In this document: piece after piece, positions 26,053-35,748 of the stretch
How positions within the stretch are numbered: position 1 is the first letter of the stretch
How the letters are laid out: each line of letters opens with the position of its first letter
DNA from: Kosakonia sacchari
Lineage (GTDB): Bacteria > Pseudomonadota > Gammaproteobacteria > Enterobacterales > Enterobacteriaceae
Assembly (NCBI GenBank): GCA_900109485.1
Contig: FOAY01000006.1
Location: 62,001-126,000 of the forward strand
DNA: 64,000 nt
Reading direction: 5' to 3'
The notes under the pieces: generated by a model
Databases searched by the model: none
What the model was told of the DNA's origin: nothing
The model's input: only the letters and a program-made list of their open reading frames with translations
Made by a program: the position numbers and the translations under genes

Positions 26053-27102
26053 TTACGCGCTGCCCTCAGCCGCTTCGGCGAAGGTGATCCCGTCGATAAA
26101 CGCCACTGCGCCATAGTCTTCAACAATGAAATCGTCATTGGATGACTGGTAAGTTGCGACGCGGTTGTACTCCGACTCTTCCTTGATACTCCGGCGCAGG
26201 GAGCCACGCTGGAAGTAGAGCGACAGGTTTTTGAACGGCGTGATGAGAATGCCGTTGCCGGGGAAGTAGGGCGCGATGAAGGTCGGCATATTCCCCACTC
26301 GCTCCTGCGACACAATGAGCTGTCCCGCCAGCATTTCCGTATTGGGGTTGGTCTGGCTCATGGCGTTGATGGTCGGGAAATTGCTGGTCGTCAGCAGGTC
26401 GCCAGCGAGGATCACCACGTTGTCAGGGTTGCGCTTGTGCCACTCATCCATAAGGCTGTTTTTGGCGTCGTATACCGCTGCCGTCAGGTTGCCGTATGTC
26501 CCGGTGGCGACAATTTTGTTGTCCTGATCGCGGGACGTGACTGTCACGCCCGTGATACGGCGATGCGGGGCTTCATTGCGGATTTTCTGCAACCAGCCGA
26601 TGCCACAATCCTGCAACAGCGGATTCGCTGCGCGATCAGAAGGATCGGAATAGCCTGCCCCGTTGAAACCGATCATGATGCGGTCAAGTGACATCTGACG
26701 GGCCATTGCACTGCTGATCAGCGGCTGAAAGTTTGGCTGATGCGCCCAGGCATCAAGCTGTGCGTACGAGATACCGTAGTCGTAGTTGGTCTTGCGGCAG
26801 AGGTAGCCGTAAGGATCCATGTTGTCACTGGATGCCGGATTGCGGCGCGTGGTGGTGCTGTTGTTCACTCCGGCCAGCGGCCCTTTGCTGCCGATCAGGA
26901 TTTTCTGGCCGATCTGCTCATCAACGCCGAAAACGTTAATTTGTTTCAGAAAGGCGTCGCTTTCCTGCGCGGCGGCCTCAAGGCGCTGTTGCGCAGTCGG
27001 ATCAACGCTGAACTGTGCCGCGACAGCGGCGGCTGTCACGCCGTTAAGCTGCGCCTGCCGTGCCACATACTGATCGAACAGTTGACGGGTATTATTTCTC
27101 AT
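26053..27102 (-). CDS. GpN, major capsid protein
   Basis: 349 residues (357 in P2), beginning MRNNTRQLFDQYVARQAQLNG. It has the P2-type HK97-fold capsid sequence throughout. In P2 it is processed by gpO to the mature shell protein, and the N-terminal 31 residues are removed. Confidence 0.95.
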   Translation of the reverse strand: MRNNTRQLFDQYVARQAQLNGVTAAAVAAQFSVDPTAQQRLEAAAQESDAFLKQINVFGVDEQIGQKILIGSKGPLAGVNNSTTTRRNPASSDNMDPYGYLCRKTNYDYGISYAQLDAWAHQPNFQPLISSAMARQMSLDRIMIGFNGAGYSDPSDRAANPLLQDCGIGWLQKIRNEAPHRRITGVTVTSRDQDNKIVATGTYGNLTAAVYDAKNSLMDEWHKRNPDNVVILAGDLLTTSNFPTINAMSQTNPNTEMLAGQLIVSQERVGNMPTFIAPYFPGNGILITPFKNLSLYFQRGSLRRSIKEESEYNRVATYQSSNDDFIVEDYGAVAFIDGITFAEAAEGSA

Positions 27103-27125
27103 CTCTTTCTCTCTCGTTGCTGATA

Positions 27126-27959
27126 TCAGTAGTCAGCCAGCTGCGCGTTATCACCACCGCTGGCAGGCGGGCGGCGGCTGAAGTTGCCGTCCGTGGTTTC
27201 AAGTTTCTGGCGCAGTGCAGCCAGATCGGTTGTCAGCTGCTGAATGGCGGCTTTGTCCTGTGCGCGGCCCTGCTCAACGCTGCTGAACTGATCGCTGAGT
27301 TCAACCTGTGACTGCGCCACGGCCTCAACAGCCTGATGCACCTGGCTGAATCGCTCATCGTCGGTCTTCTGACCTTTGCCAAGGATGCCCATGACGCGGG
27401 AAAACCACTGTTTGCTCTCATCGCTGCGCTGACCGGAAAGCTCGATCACTTCCGCCTCAATGGCTTCGGTGAACATCGGCGGTTCCGCCTGCTGGTTGTT
27501 AAATGCCATCACCTGCGCACGTTGCTGAGCAGCAAATTTCAGGCGTTCAGTGCCAAGGCTGGCGGGCGTGTCTGTCATCGCCAGACCCACAACATAAGCC
27601 TTGCCGTTAAGTGCAAACTGCGGGTGCAGCTCAATGCTGGAATAAACCTTTTGCCCTTTGTCGGTCATAGGTTTCATACGGCCTGAGTCTTCAATCTCCG
27701 CATAGAGCGCGGTGCGACCGGCCAGCGGCCCGTCGGTAATATCCTCGGCGCTTAATGCGGTCACATCGCCCATCGCCCCGAAATCACTGCCCGGATAAGG
27801 CGAGAGGTAATGTTCAATGTTGACGCGCGCCCCGTAGACCTCCGGGTTGTAGTTCGCTGCTGCGTCGCGGAGATGTTCCGGCTTAATTTCGCGGCCATCG
27901 ACGGTGGCCCCGGAGACAGCAACACGGAATTTTTTGCGGGTTTTCGTTGTACCAGCCAT
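27126..27959 (-). CDS. GpO, capsid scaffold and maturation protease
   Basis: 277 residues from the ATG at 27957-27959 (284 in P2). The N-terminal serine protease has D21, H50 and S107/S108 at the positions of the P2 D-H-S triad. The C-terminal half is a coiled-coil scaffold rich in Q and A. It shapes the procapsid and cleaves gpN and the portal. It is divergent from gene P. Confidence 0.93.
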   Translation of the reverse strand: MAGTTKTRKKFRVAVSGATVDGREIKPEHLRDAAANYNPEVYGARVNIEHYLSPYPGSDFGAMGDVTALSAEDITDGPLAGRTALYAEIEDSGRMKPMTDKGQKVYSSIELHPQFALNGKAYVVGLAMTDTPASLGTERLKFAAQQRAQVMAFNNQQAEPPMFTEAIEAEVIELSGQRSDESKQWFSRVMGILGKGQKTDDERFSQVHQAVEAVAQSQVELSDQFSSVEQGRAQDKAAIQQLTTDLAALRQKLETTDGNFSRRPPASGGDNAQLADY

Positions 27960-28030
27960 GTTCGTTTGCTCGTTGTGGGTGAGTTCAGCGAAATGATGGC
28001 AGGGGCGGCATTGCCGCCTCAACGCGTTGT

Positions 28031-28051
28031 TGTTGTAGGGGAAACACAACA
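28031..28051. promoter_or_regulatory. Symmetric Ogr-type site between O and P
   Basis: TGTTGT (28031-28036) faces ACAACA (28046-28051). Two TGT-N12-ACA registers exist (28031/28046 and 28034/28049). The centre at 28041 is 82 bp from the O start and 78 bp from the P start, so start sites about 55 bp away would fit both. P2 has divergent late promoters here. Confidence 0.7.
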
Positions 28052-28118
28052 ACCAGAGGTGCGGGAAAGCATCCGCGCGCGCGGGTTAATCTCCCCGGCA
28101 TACAGCGAGGAGAAGCGA

Positions 28119-29840
28119 ATGTCGGTTGAGGAAGCGTTTATCAGGCAGCGGGCAAGACAACTCTACTGGCAGGGTTACCCGCCAGCAGAAATTTCACGCC
28201 TGATGGGGATCAATCAGAACACAGTCTATGCCTGGAAAAAGCGCGACGAATGGGACGATACGCCGCCCATTCAGCGTGTCACCACGTCCATTGATGCGCG
28301 TCTGATTCAGCTGACCGGCAAGGATAAAAAGACCGGCGGTGACTTCAAGGAAATCGACCTGCTGACACGACAGCTTAAAAAGCTGGATAACGGCACCCCG
28401 GCCACGCAGCCGAAAAAGAAGCTGCGCAAGAAACAAAATACCTTCTCGGAATCGCAGATTGCGGCGCTGCGGGAAAACATTCTTGGCTCGCTGCACTGGC
28501 ACCAGCGCGGCTGGTTCGACAATCACCACCACCGCAACCGCGCCATACTGAAATCCCGCCAGGTGGGGGCCACCTGGTATTTTGCGCGCGAGGCGTTGCT
28601 GCGTGCGCTGTCTGACGAGGTGAAATACAAACATCAGCGCAACCAGATCTTCCTTTCTGCCAGTCGCCGTCAGGCGTACCAGTTCCGCAGTTTTATTCGT
28701 TCTGCCGCTGAGGAAGTGGACGTTGAACTGAAGGGCGGCGACATGATCCAGCTGGCGAACGGCGCAGAGCTGCATTTTCTTGGCACCTCAGCCGCAACGG
28801 CGCAGTCATACACCGGCAATCTCTATTTTGATGAGTTTTTCTGGGTAGGGCAGTTTGCCAACCTGAAGAAAGTGGCCGGGGCAATGGCAACCCTGAAAGG
28901 GCTGACACGCACCTATTTTTCCACACCGTCAGCAGAAAGCCACGAGGCCTACCCGTTCTGGAGTGGTGAAGCGTTTAACAAAGGCCGCAGCCATGGCAAA
29001 CGGATTGAGTTTGACACCAGTTGGAAAACACTCAACAGCGGCCTGATGTGCCCGGATAACATCTGGCGGCAGATTGTCACCCTTCAGGACGCCATCGATC
29101 ACGGGTGGGATCTCACTGACATTGAGGAAATTCAGCAGGAGAACAGCCCGGAGGAATACGACAACCTGTATGGCTGCGTGTTCATCAAAAACGGCGAAAC
29201 CGCTTTCGATTACAACCAGTTGCTGAGTTGTGGTGTTGACGGGTTTGACGACTGGCCCGACTGGAAACCGTACGCCATGCGCCCGATGGCAGATCGCGCG
29301 GTGTGGATTGGCTATGACCCCAACGGTGCCAGCGGCAAAGGTGACAGCGGGGCAATATCGGTTAATGCGGCGCCGCTGGTTCCCGGCGCCAAGTTTCGTA
29401 CCATCGAAACCCAGCGCATACGCGGCATGGAATTCGAAGCGCAGGCGCAGCTGATCATCAACATGCTGACCCGCTATAACGTCCAGCACATCGGTATTGA
29501 TGGCAGCGGCATCGGCGAGGCGGTTTATCAGCTCGTGAAGAAGAAGTTTCCGGCGGCAGTGTGCTACCAGTTTTCGCCCGCCAGCAAGCGCATGCTGGTA
29601 CTGAAAATGCTGCAAATGATCCGCGCCGGTCGCTGGGAGTATGACCGGGGAGAGTATGACCTGATCACCGCATTCAGTGCGGTGCGAAAAGTGGTCACAC
29701 CGGGCGGCGTGATCACGTATGACACTGACCGCGCCCGTGGCGTCAGTCACGGTGACTTAGCCTGGGCGACCATGCTTGCCACTATCAACGAACCGCTGGG
29801 CGCTGACGGCGGCAATACCATGACCGTTATGGAGTACTGA
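28119..29840 (+). CDS. GpP, terminase large subunit (ATPase)
   Basis: 573 residues from the ATG at 28119, with GAGGAG seven bases upstream; upstream in-frame readings cross the O/P promoter region. An N-terminal helix-turn-helix (PPAEISRLMGINQNTVYAWKKR) is followed by the ATPase domain with a Walker A-like SRQVGATWYFA near residue 147 and LYFDEFFW as Walker B. The C-terminal nuclease-type domain contains IGYDPNGAS. It packages DNA from cos. Confidence 0.94.
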   Translation: MSVEEAFIRQRARQLYWQGYPPAEISRLMGINQNTVYAWKKRDEWDDTPPIQRVTTSIDARLIQLTGKDKKTGGDFKEIDLLTRQLKKLDNGTPATQPKKKLRKKQNTFSESQIAALRENILGSLHWHQRGWFDNHHHRNRAILKSRQVGATWYFAREALLRALSDEVKYKHQRNQIFLSASRRQAYQFRSFIRSAAEEVDVELKGGDMIQLANGAELHFLGTSAATAQSYTGNLYFDEFFWVGQFANLKKVAGAMATLKGLTRTYFSTPSAESHEAYPFWSGEAFNKGRSHGKRIEFDTSWKTLNSGLMCPDNIWRQIVTLQDAIDHGWDLTDIEEIQQENSPEEYDNLYGCVFIKNGETAFDYNQLLSCGVDGFDDWPDWKPYAMRPMADRAVWIGYDPNGASGKGDSGAISVNAAPLVPGAKFRTIETQRIRGMEFEAQAQLIINMLTRYNVQHIGIDGSGIGEAVYQLVKKKFPAAVCYQFSPASKRMLVLKMLQMIRAGRWEYDRGEYDLITAFSAVRKVVTPGGVITYDTDRARGVSHGDLAWATMLATINEPLGADGGNTMTVMEY

Positions 29841-29842
29841 CT

Positions 29843-30895
29843 TTGAGCAGAAAAAAATATCCCCGCGCGCGGCAGCATTCCGGGGAACAGACAGACCTGG
29901 TTTCTGCACTGAAAACCCAGCCGGGACTGAGTTCTTTCACCTTTGACGGGCCATGGCCGGTCACGTCATCTTATGACCTGCTGGACAGCATGTATTGCGC
30001 CAACAATGGCCGCTATTACGAAACGCCGATCAGCTGGTATGGACTGGCGCGGCAGTTTGGTTATGCGAGCTGGCACCAGTCTGCGTTGATGTTCAAACGC
30101 AACGTGCTGGCCGGGTGTTTTATCCCGCACCGGTTGCTGTCCCGTCAGGTGTTCTCTGCCTTTGCGCTTGACTGGTTTGTGTTCGGTAACGCCTATCTTG
30201 AGCTGCGATCAAATCTGCTTGGCGGCCCGCTGGGGCTGCGCCATTCACTCGCCAAGTACACCCGGCGGGGTTCCGATCTCGATACCTACTGGTTTATTCA
30301 GGCGGGCCTGGATGATCACCAGTTCAGGACTGGCTCAGTGTGCCACGTCATCAACCCGGATATTCACCAGGATATCTACGGTATGCCGGAGTATTTTGCA
30401 GGGCTGCTGTCGGCTAACCTGTCGCACTCGGCTGACAAGTTCCGCAAGCTTTACTATGACAACGGCAGCCATGCAGGTTGCATTGTTTACGTGAACAGCG
30501 CCATTGCCGATCAGGAAAGCCTCGACAAGCTCAAGAAAACGCTGACGGATACGCGGCGGGGTGGGGCATTCAAGAACATCCTGCTGCATGCGCCAGGCGG
30601 CGGGAAAGACTCGGTTCAGATCCTGCCGTTCAGTCAGATATCGGCAAAGGATGAGTTTATCGGCGTGAAGTCGGCAACACGCGACGATATTCTGGCCGCG
30701 CATCGCGTACCACCACAACTGATGGGCGCCATCCCGGAGGGTAATGGCTCGTTTGGCGATGTGGAAAAAGCCGCCAGGGTATTTGCCATCAATGAGCTGA
30801 CACCCGTGATGGAAGCCATGAAACACGTCAACGACTGGCTGGGTGAGGAGGTGATCCGCTTCAACCCCTATGCACTCCTTTCCGAAAGCGCCTGA
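29843..30895 (+). CDS. GpQ, portal protein
   Basis: 350 residues (344 in P2) starting with TTG, two bases after the P stop, with GGAG upstream. The basic N-terminus and the portal core, for example FALDWFVFGNAYLE, match P2 gpQ. Twelve copies form the vertex through which DNA is packaged. Confidence 0.94.
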   Translation: MSRKKYPRARQHSGEQTDLVSALKTQPGLSSFTFDGPWPVTSSYDLLDSMYCANNGRYYETPISWYGLARQFGYASWHQSALMFKRNVLAGCFIPHRLLSRQVFSAFALDWFVFGNAYLELRSNLLGGPLGLRHSLAKYTRRGSDLDTYWFIQAGLDDHQFRTGSVCHVINPDIHQDIYGMPEYFAGLLSANLSHSADKFRKLYYDNGSHAGCIVYVNSAIADQESLDKLKKTLTDTRRGGAFKNILLHAPGGGKDSVQILPFSQISAKDEFIGVKSATRDDILAAHRVPPQLMGAIPEGNGSFGDVEKAARVFAINELTPVMEAMKHVNDWLGEEVIRFNPYALLSESA

Positions 30896-31369
30896 ACATT
30901 CCGGCAGACACCATCAGGAGTGGTGGTGTCGCTTCTGCACTCCCGAAAATCCTTCTAATTTTTTCACCTTCCGCTGCCGTCCGCCGCCTGTCGGGCATCA
31001 TTTTCCGTACCCCTAACCAGACGCGCTGTAAACCGCTCTGAGGCGGCATTTTCTCACCCATCCCCGCGCAAGACCGAAGCGAGCGCGCGGCCATGCAACG
31101 CGTCTCAGGCATCAGATCAGAGACAATCCGGCCCTTGCCTTGCCCCCCAAAGCGCGCGCTTGCTCCCCCGCCTCGCCTGCGCGCTGAACGTGCCTCTTTT
31201 TGTGCACTTTTGAAATCAGGCCGGAGTCACGCCAGAACTGACGTGAAATAGGATAAATAGCATCAAAAAAATTGTGCAAAGCTGTGCACACTCTTGCAGT
31301 AATTGCACCTAAAAAAATGAGTGGTCGTTGTAAAATTAAAATATGTCAAAGGACGGATGAATTCTTAAA
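30896..31369. other. Non-coding region holding the cos site
   Basis: 474 bp without a convincing gene. It holds a hairpin after Q (GACACCA 30907-30913 with TGGTGTC 30924-30930), GC-rich tracts, and the cos-like sequence at 31162-31177. The right end becomes AT-rich next to the HEPN gene. Confidence 0.6.
31162..31177 (-). other. Probable cos site (P2-type cohesive end)
   Basis: On the minus strand 31177 to 31162 reads GGCGAGGCGGGGGAGC, very close to the start of the 19-base cohesive end of P2/186 as I remember it (GGCGAGGCGGGGAAAGC). The position between Q and the tin/old-type gene is that of P2 cos. Confidence 0.65.
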
Positions 31370-33112
31370 TCATCTCCTTTTTAGTGGTAACTCACGGGGG
31401 ATACTTAAACCTCCAGAGGACTTACGTTTGTTCTCCTCATGATGAACGCACATAGATAAGTAAATTATGGAATTTCTTACAAGCTCGAACATGTCATATA
31501 GGCGAATCATGAAATCCTCTTCAGATATATGAAGGGAAAATTTTGAACGTTGCTCTTTGTCTTTTGATTTCATCGTGAGATCATCCAGCGCTTTAATTAG
31601 AGTATCTTTTTCAATTAGTAAATTTTCAAGTGATGTTGATCTGTCGTTAGAGGCTTTGTCTTTTATAAGTTTAGATGTGATTGATATTTTTTCTTTTAAC
31701 TCGCTTATTTCTTTCTTTATTGCTTCATGCTTTTTGTTTTTATATGGCTCGTCAGATTGATAAAGTGTAAAACCAAAATCATCTGAAATACCAAAGGATT
31801 TGTGTTCTATTGCATTTCTTATATCTGAGAAAGCCTTCATGTCTGGGTCTAACCAATAGGAAAGTTTATCATCAATCAAACCTTTCGGGTTGGTGTCTCG
31901 GAAATCCTTGAGAATATAAAAAAGGGCATGTACAAAAATGTTATCACTTCCTTTGATTTTTTCATTGGGTTTTAATAATCCATTTGATATATCACCAAAG
32001 ACATTTTGGAAGTATATTTTAGAACCAACATCTCTTAACCCAAGATATGCATTGAGGAAATATGCAATTTTGTCAAAAATTGAAAATAGAGTTTTGAATG
32101 CAGATTTAAGGTGCTGCCCTTTAATATTTGTCAAAGAATAACTAAAGTCCTCTATATGACTATATGTTGAGTTGAAGAAATGATTCTTATCATCTGGTAT
32201 TGATTCTGAAATAAATGTCAAATAACGAGCATAACAAAAATCATTTTTAATCTCATCATATAGTCCGTGAAAGATGAGTTCTTCATTTAATGTTAAAATA
32301 TCGTTTATCTTAAAACTCATGTCAGGAAGTGAGAATATATCTTGGAAAACCAGATCAAATGTATATATGTCATTTAAATCGTTGATGAATAATCTTTTTT
32401 CTGCACTCCATTCTAGATAGGCTCGATTGATTTTTGTTTTAACTTTCTCTACATAGCTCTTATCTAGCTGAAAATCTTCTTCAGTGAAACTTTCTTCAAA
32501 CCATCTGTAGAACCTCATCAACTCACCGTCATCATGATATGCAGAGCGTTGGGAACTGTGAAGCTCGTCAATCTGTGCAAGGCCTGAGTTGATTAGTTTA
32601 TGAGCGTGGTAATAATGGTGATATCTATGTGAGTCGTCGTAAAGACAATTTGCGATCTTAAGTTCGTTAAGGGCTTTACGGATAATGGCTACTGGATTAT
32701 TATCAATTGATATTGCTTTATCCCAATGTTTTCTTCCACATAAAATACGACCCTGTGAAACTAGATTATTTGCAAGATTAGTTTCAACCAAACTTCGTAA
32801 CTTTTTGTTGTTTTCATCTTGGGCGTCGTTTGATTCAAGCAGGTGCATTGCCTTTCTATAATGTAAAATACCCTTTGATACCTCATCAGAATACCAATTG
32901 CTATTTGTTATAATGTTGAGGTGGGAATAGCAATTTCCTAATGTATAGTGGAAGCTGGCGTTCGTTAAATAATGGTCAAAGCTAAAATCGACACGCTCTA
33001 GTGAACAAATAAATAAATGGATGTCATTTTCATTCCTTTCATCAATTAGTTCATCAGCGCGGCGTGCCAGAAATTGCATTGTAGCATTGTCGATAATGAT
33101 TGTTTCGCTCAT
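31370..33112 (-). CDS. Large HEPN protein (LA2681-like), putative anti-phage RNase
   Basis: 580 residues from the ATG at 33110-33112; an earlier TTG at 33175 is possible but has no ribosome-binding site. The N-terminal half is helical with TPR-like segments (FHYTLGNCYSHL, ILHYRKAMHLL). The C-terminal third has RNAIEH (R432 to H437), the RNxxxH catalytic motif of HEPN ribonucleases, followed by a coiled coil. Layout and motif context fit the LA2681 HEPN family. The gene is far more AT-rich than its neighbours and occupies the P2 tin/old slot, a known site for anti-phage genes. Defence is inferred. Confidence 0.75.
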   Translation of the reverse strand: MSETIIIDNATMQFLARRADELIDERNENDIHLFICSLERVDFSFDHYLTNASFHYTLGNCYSHLNIITNSNWYSDEVSKGILHYRKAMHLLESNDAQDENNKKLRSLVETNLANNLVSQGRILCGRKHWDKAISIDNNPVAIIRKALNELKIANCLYDDSHRYHHYYHAHKLINSGLAQIDELHSSQRSAYHDDGELMRFYRWFEESFTEEDFQLDKSYVEKVKTKINRAYLEWSAEKRLFINDLNDIYTFDLVFQDIFSLPDMSFKINDILTLNEELIFHGLYDEIKNDFCYARYLTFISESIPDDKNHFFNSTYSHIEDFSYSLTNIKGQHLKSAFKTLFSIFDKIAYFLNAYLGLRDVGSKIYFQNVFGDISNGLLKPNEKIKGSDNIFVHALFYILKDFRDTNPKGLIDDKLSYWLDPDMKAFSDIRNAIEHKSFGISDDFGFTLYQSDEPYKNKKHEAIKKEISELKEKISITSKLIKDKASNDRSTSLENLLIEKDTLIKALDDLTMKSKDKEQRSKFSLHISEEDFMIRLYDMFELVRNSIIYLSMCVHHEENKRKSSGGLSIPRELPLKRR

Positions 33113-33260
33113 GGTTAAACTGGATGATTTTAAAATATATGTGAATAATATGGCACTGCTCTTATCGAATATCAAGGGGGGATATCTTCAGTACAACGCA
33201 CGGGCAAGACGTATTGCTTTGTTTTTGATTAGAATTCTAATTATTCTAACTGGTTATAGG

Positions 33261-35717
33261 TCAACTGCACTTTACCGCTGCTTTCCAGCGATTGAGCAGA
33301 TTACTTGTTTTGTTTTTTGACAGCGTTCTACGCCAATGCTTATTTGAACCCGTAATAACCAATTCTCCCGTGCGCGGGTTTGCACGATACACTGTATCCA
33401 GCGCGGTGACTTCCTCCCCGCGCGCCAGCTGTATGGCCTGCACTCGACTGATCTGGATTTTTTTGATCTGCGCCCATACCAGAATCTGTCCCGCCAGTGT
33501 TTCTACTTTTGGCGTAAGGGCTTGCTCTCGCTTCCGTAGTTCACATGCAGCACGCAGGTAACTTTCGGCGCGTGCCTGATCATATTCCGTGTGCTCACAT
33601 GACGTAATGGCGTGCGCCAGCGCCTCAAACTCTTCGGCGGCTGATTTTTTCCGTTCCGATTTGTGGTTTCGGATGCTTTCAGCAATGCGTTTTTTCTGTT
33701 CGCGCGTTAATTGCCCGATCGCGATTTGCTCTGGCCCATCCGCGTCATCTGACACCGCTATTTCTGACGGTGCTGCCGGGGGCGGAATTGGTTGTTTTTT
33801 CGCCTCGGTACAGTTATTGACACGAGTCCAAGAGGGCGCAGGCGCGCCCTGAAGGTCAACGGCCAAACCCGTGCCGTCTGAAACAGGGGGCTTCATCTTC
33901 ACGATGCAGTAGGTTTTAAGGCGGGTGATTACCGGTTCAATGTTGACCGCTGGCATTACAAGGCCTTTGATCAAGTTCTGGTATTCGCCATAGGCGTTGG
34001 GTTCATCCTTCATCTGATACCAGATGCGAACGACCAGGTTTTTACGTGCGACAAATGCGCCGCCCTGCAACTGCACATACTGCTGCCAGTCGCCAGAATC
34101 GGCAGCGCGATGAAGCTCGCCGAACAGCGGATTTATGCTGTCTGCCAGCGCCTGATCGTGCATCCGGCGCAGTTCGCGCCACACGGAAACCGGCGCGCCG
34201 CCTAAAAATTGAAATTGACGAATGCCCCAGCAGGAGGCCCAGGCGGTAGCGTGTTTGGCTGTCTCTTTTAGCGGTCTGCCGCTTTCATCGTCGGCTTCGC
34301 CATCGAGTGCGTAGCCATCAATATTTTTAGAGATGTATTTAACGACATAGCCTGTCGCGCTGCCTTTCTCCGGATCGATATCCTTCATTTCAAAGCGCGG
34401 CAACTTGCCATTTCTGCCGCGTAGTTCTTCGGCATCTTCGCGGGTGGCGTAGTCCTGCATTACCTCGCGCAATTCGCTGACGTGCTCCGGGGCGGTGAAC
34501 AGCAACCCGTGCCAGTGTGGCGTTCCATCGTGATGGGACTCTGCCACGCGAAGCCCGAATACGGGGATTTCTCGGCGGGCCAGCTCTGCGCGTATCTGCT
34601 GCCAGATGCGGTTAAGATAGCGCTGTGCCGTGCGTGGGCTTGTGCCGCTCCATTTGGCATTACGATGCCCGAACATACTCCACGCGTGATAGCGTGACGG
34701 TGTGGTCAGGGTAAAGAAGTTTCCGGCAAACCCATTTTCATTGGCGATTTTTTCGAAGCCACCAATGCGCGTCATCAGCTCAATGCGCCGTTTTTCCGGG
34801 TTGGAGATGCTTTTATCTATCTGCTCAATCAGCGATATGCGTTCTTTTGTGTCCTGATCTTCCAGCTCCAGCTTGCTCATGATCGCGCGGCTACGTTTAC
34901 GCCGTGTATCCCACTCGCTGACGTGGTGTTTGCTGCAATAGGGAGATATGTCGCGCTTCACGTCACCAAACGCGATATGCAGATGCTCGCGCCAGCGAAC
35001 TGCGTATTTTCTTAATATGCGATGCCACCAACGAGAATCCAGCATTTTACTGATCGCTGTGGAGAGTTCGTCGAGGCGCAACTTGCGTTTGCCCGAGCCG
35101 GGTGGCGTCTGACGAAAATAGAGAGTCAGGCGCGCGGCTTCGTTATACAGCCACACCGCTGACTGGCGGTCATCCAGTGCCGCTATATCGTCGTTTACTT
35201 CGCTGAGAACGCCTGTCATGTAGATGGCGATATCCTGCGCCATCAACTCCACGTCTTCGGCTGAGTAATCCGGCAGATTATTGAACCGGCGCGTTAATTC
35301 CCCCAGGTTCTTAAACGTGTGGTAGAGCGTATTGAGTTCACTGTATGCCTCGCCATCGCTGTCAACCGGAATGGCATATTGCTCAGTTACAGACTGAATA
35401 TGTGGCAGATCACGCCTGACGATATCCCGCACGGCCAGCCTGGCAATATGGCGGCCTTTCATAGAGTGGATGCTGTCAATGCGCACTGCCAGACGGCGGC
35501 GAATGAACAGCGGGAGAGGTTGAAGGGTACGTTTAACCCAGTCTAAAAACTCCTGCTCTTGGCCCAGCTCAACGAGATCAACAGCAGGTGTCTTATCGAC
35601 ATAAATGGCTTTTCTTGGTTTGTTCCACTCATAGGCGTACCGGGTAGCATCATCAGAACTACCCGGAAAGGGAGGCGGTGGTGAAGGGGCGCGACGGCCA
35701 CGGTTTTCCGTAGTCAT
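33261..35717 (-). CDS. GpA, replication initiation endonuclease (rolling circle)
   Basis: 818 residues (761 in P2). The HUH metal motif is PHWHGLLF (H401, H403), and the two active tyrosines are Y457 and Y461 in GYVVKYISKN, with the same spacing as Y450/Y454 of P2 gpA. The protein nicks the origin inside its own gene and stays attached to the 5' end during rolling-circle replication. The N-terminus has a proline-rich stretch. Confidence 0.94.
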   Translation of the reverse strand: MTTENRGRRAPSPPPPFPGSSDDATRYAYEWNKPRKAIYVDKTPAVDLVELGQEQEFLDWVKRTLQPLPLFIRRRLAVRIDSIHSMKGRHIARLAVRDIVRRDLPHIQSVTEQYAIPVDSDGEAYSELNTLYHTFKNLGELTRRFNNLPDYSAEDVELMAQDIAIYMTGVLSEVNDDIAALDDRQSAVWLYNEAARLTLYFRQTPPGSGKRKLRLDELSTAISKMLDSRWWHRILRKYAVRWREHLHIAFGDVKRDISPYCSKHHVSEWDTRRKRSRAIMSKLELEDQDTKERISLIEQIDKSISNPEKRRIELMTRIGGFEKIANENGFAGNFFTLTTPSRYHAWSMFGHRNAKWSGTSPRTAQRYLNRIWQQIRAELARREIPVFGLRVAESHHDGTPHWHGLLFTAPEHVSELREVMQDYATREDAEELRGRNGKLPRFEMKDIDPEKGSATGYVVKYISKNIDGYALDGEADDESGRPLKETAKHATAWASCWGIRQFQFLGGAPVSVWRELRRMHDQALADSINPLFGELHRAADSGDWQQYVQLQGGAFVARKNLVVRIWYQMKDEPNAYGEYQNLIKGLVMPAVNIEPVITRLKTYCIVKMKPPVSDGTGLAVDLQGAPAPSWTRVNNCTEAKKQPIPPPAAPSEIAVSDDADGPEQIAIGQLTREQKKRIAESIRNHKSERKKSAAEEFEALAHAITSCEHTEYDQARAESYLRAACELRKREQALTPKVETLAGQILVWAQIKKIQISRVQAIQLARGEEVTALDTVYRANPRTGELVITGSNKHWRRTLSKNKTSNLLNRWKAAVKCS

Positions 35718-35748
35718 TTTGTTGCCCCGATGCAGCAGAGCGCTTTAC

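Noticed and set aside
28060-28118. Upstream start for the terminase large subunit
   Set aside because: In-frame upstream codons run through the O/P late promoter region; the ATG at 28119 has a good ribosome-binding site and fits P2 gpP.
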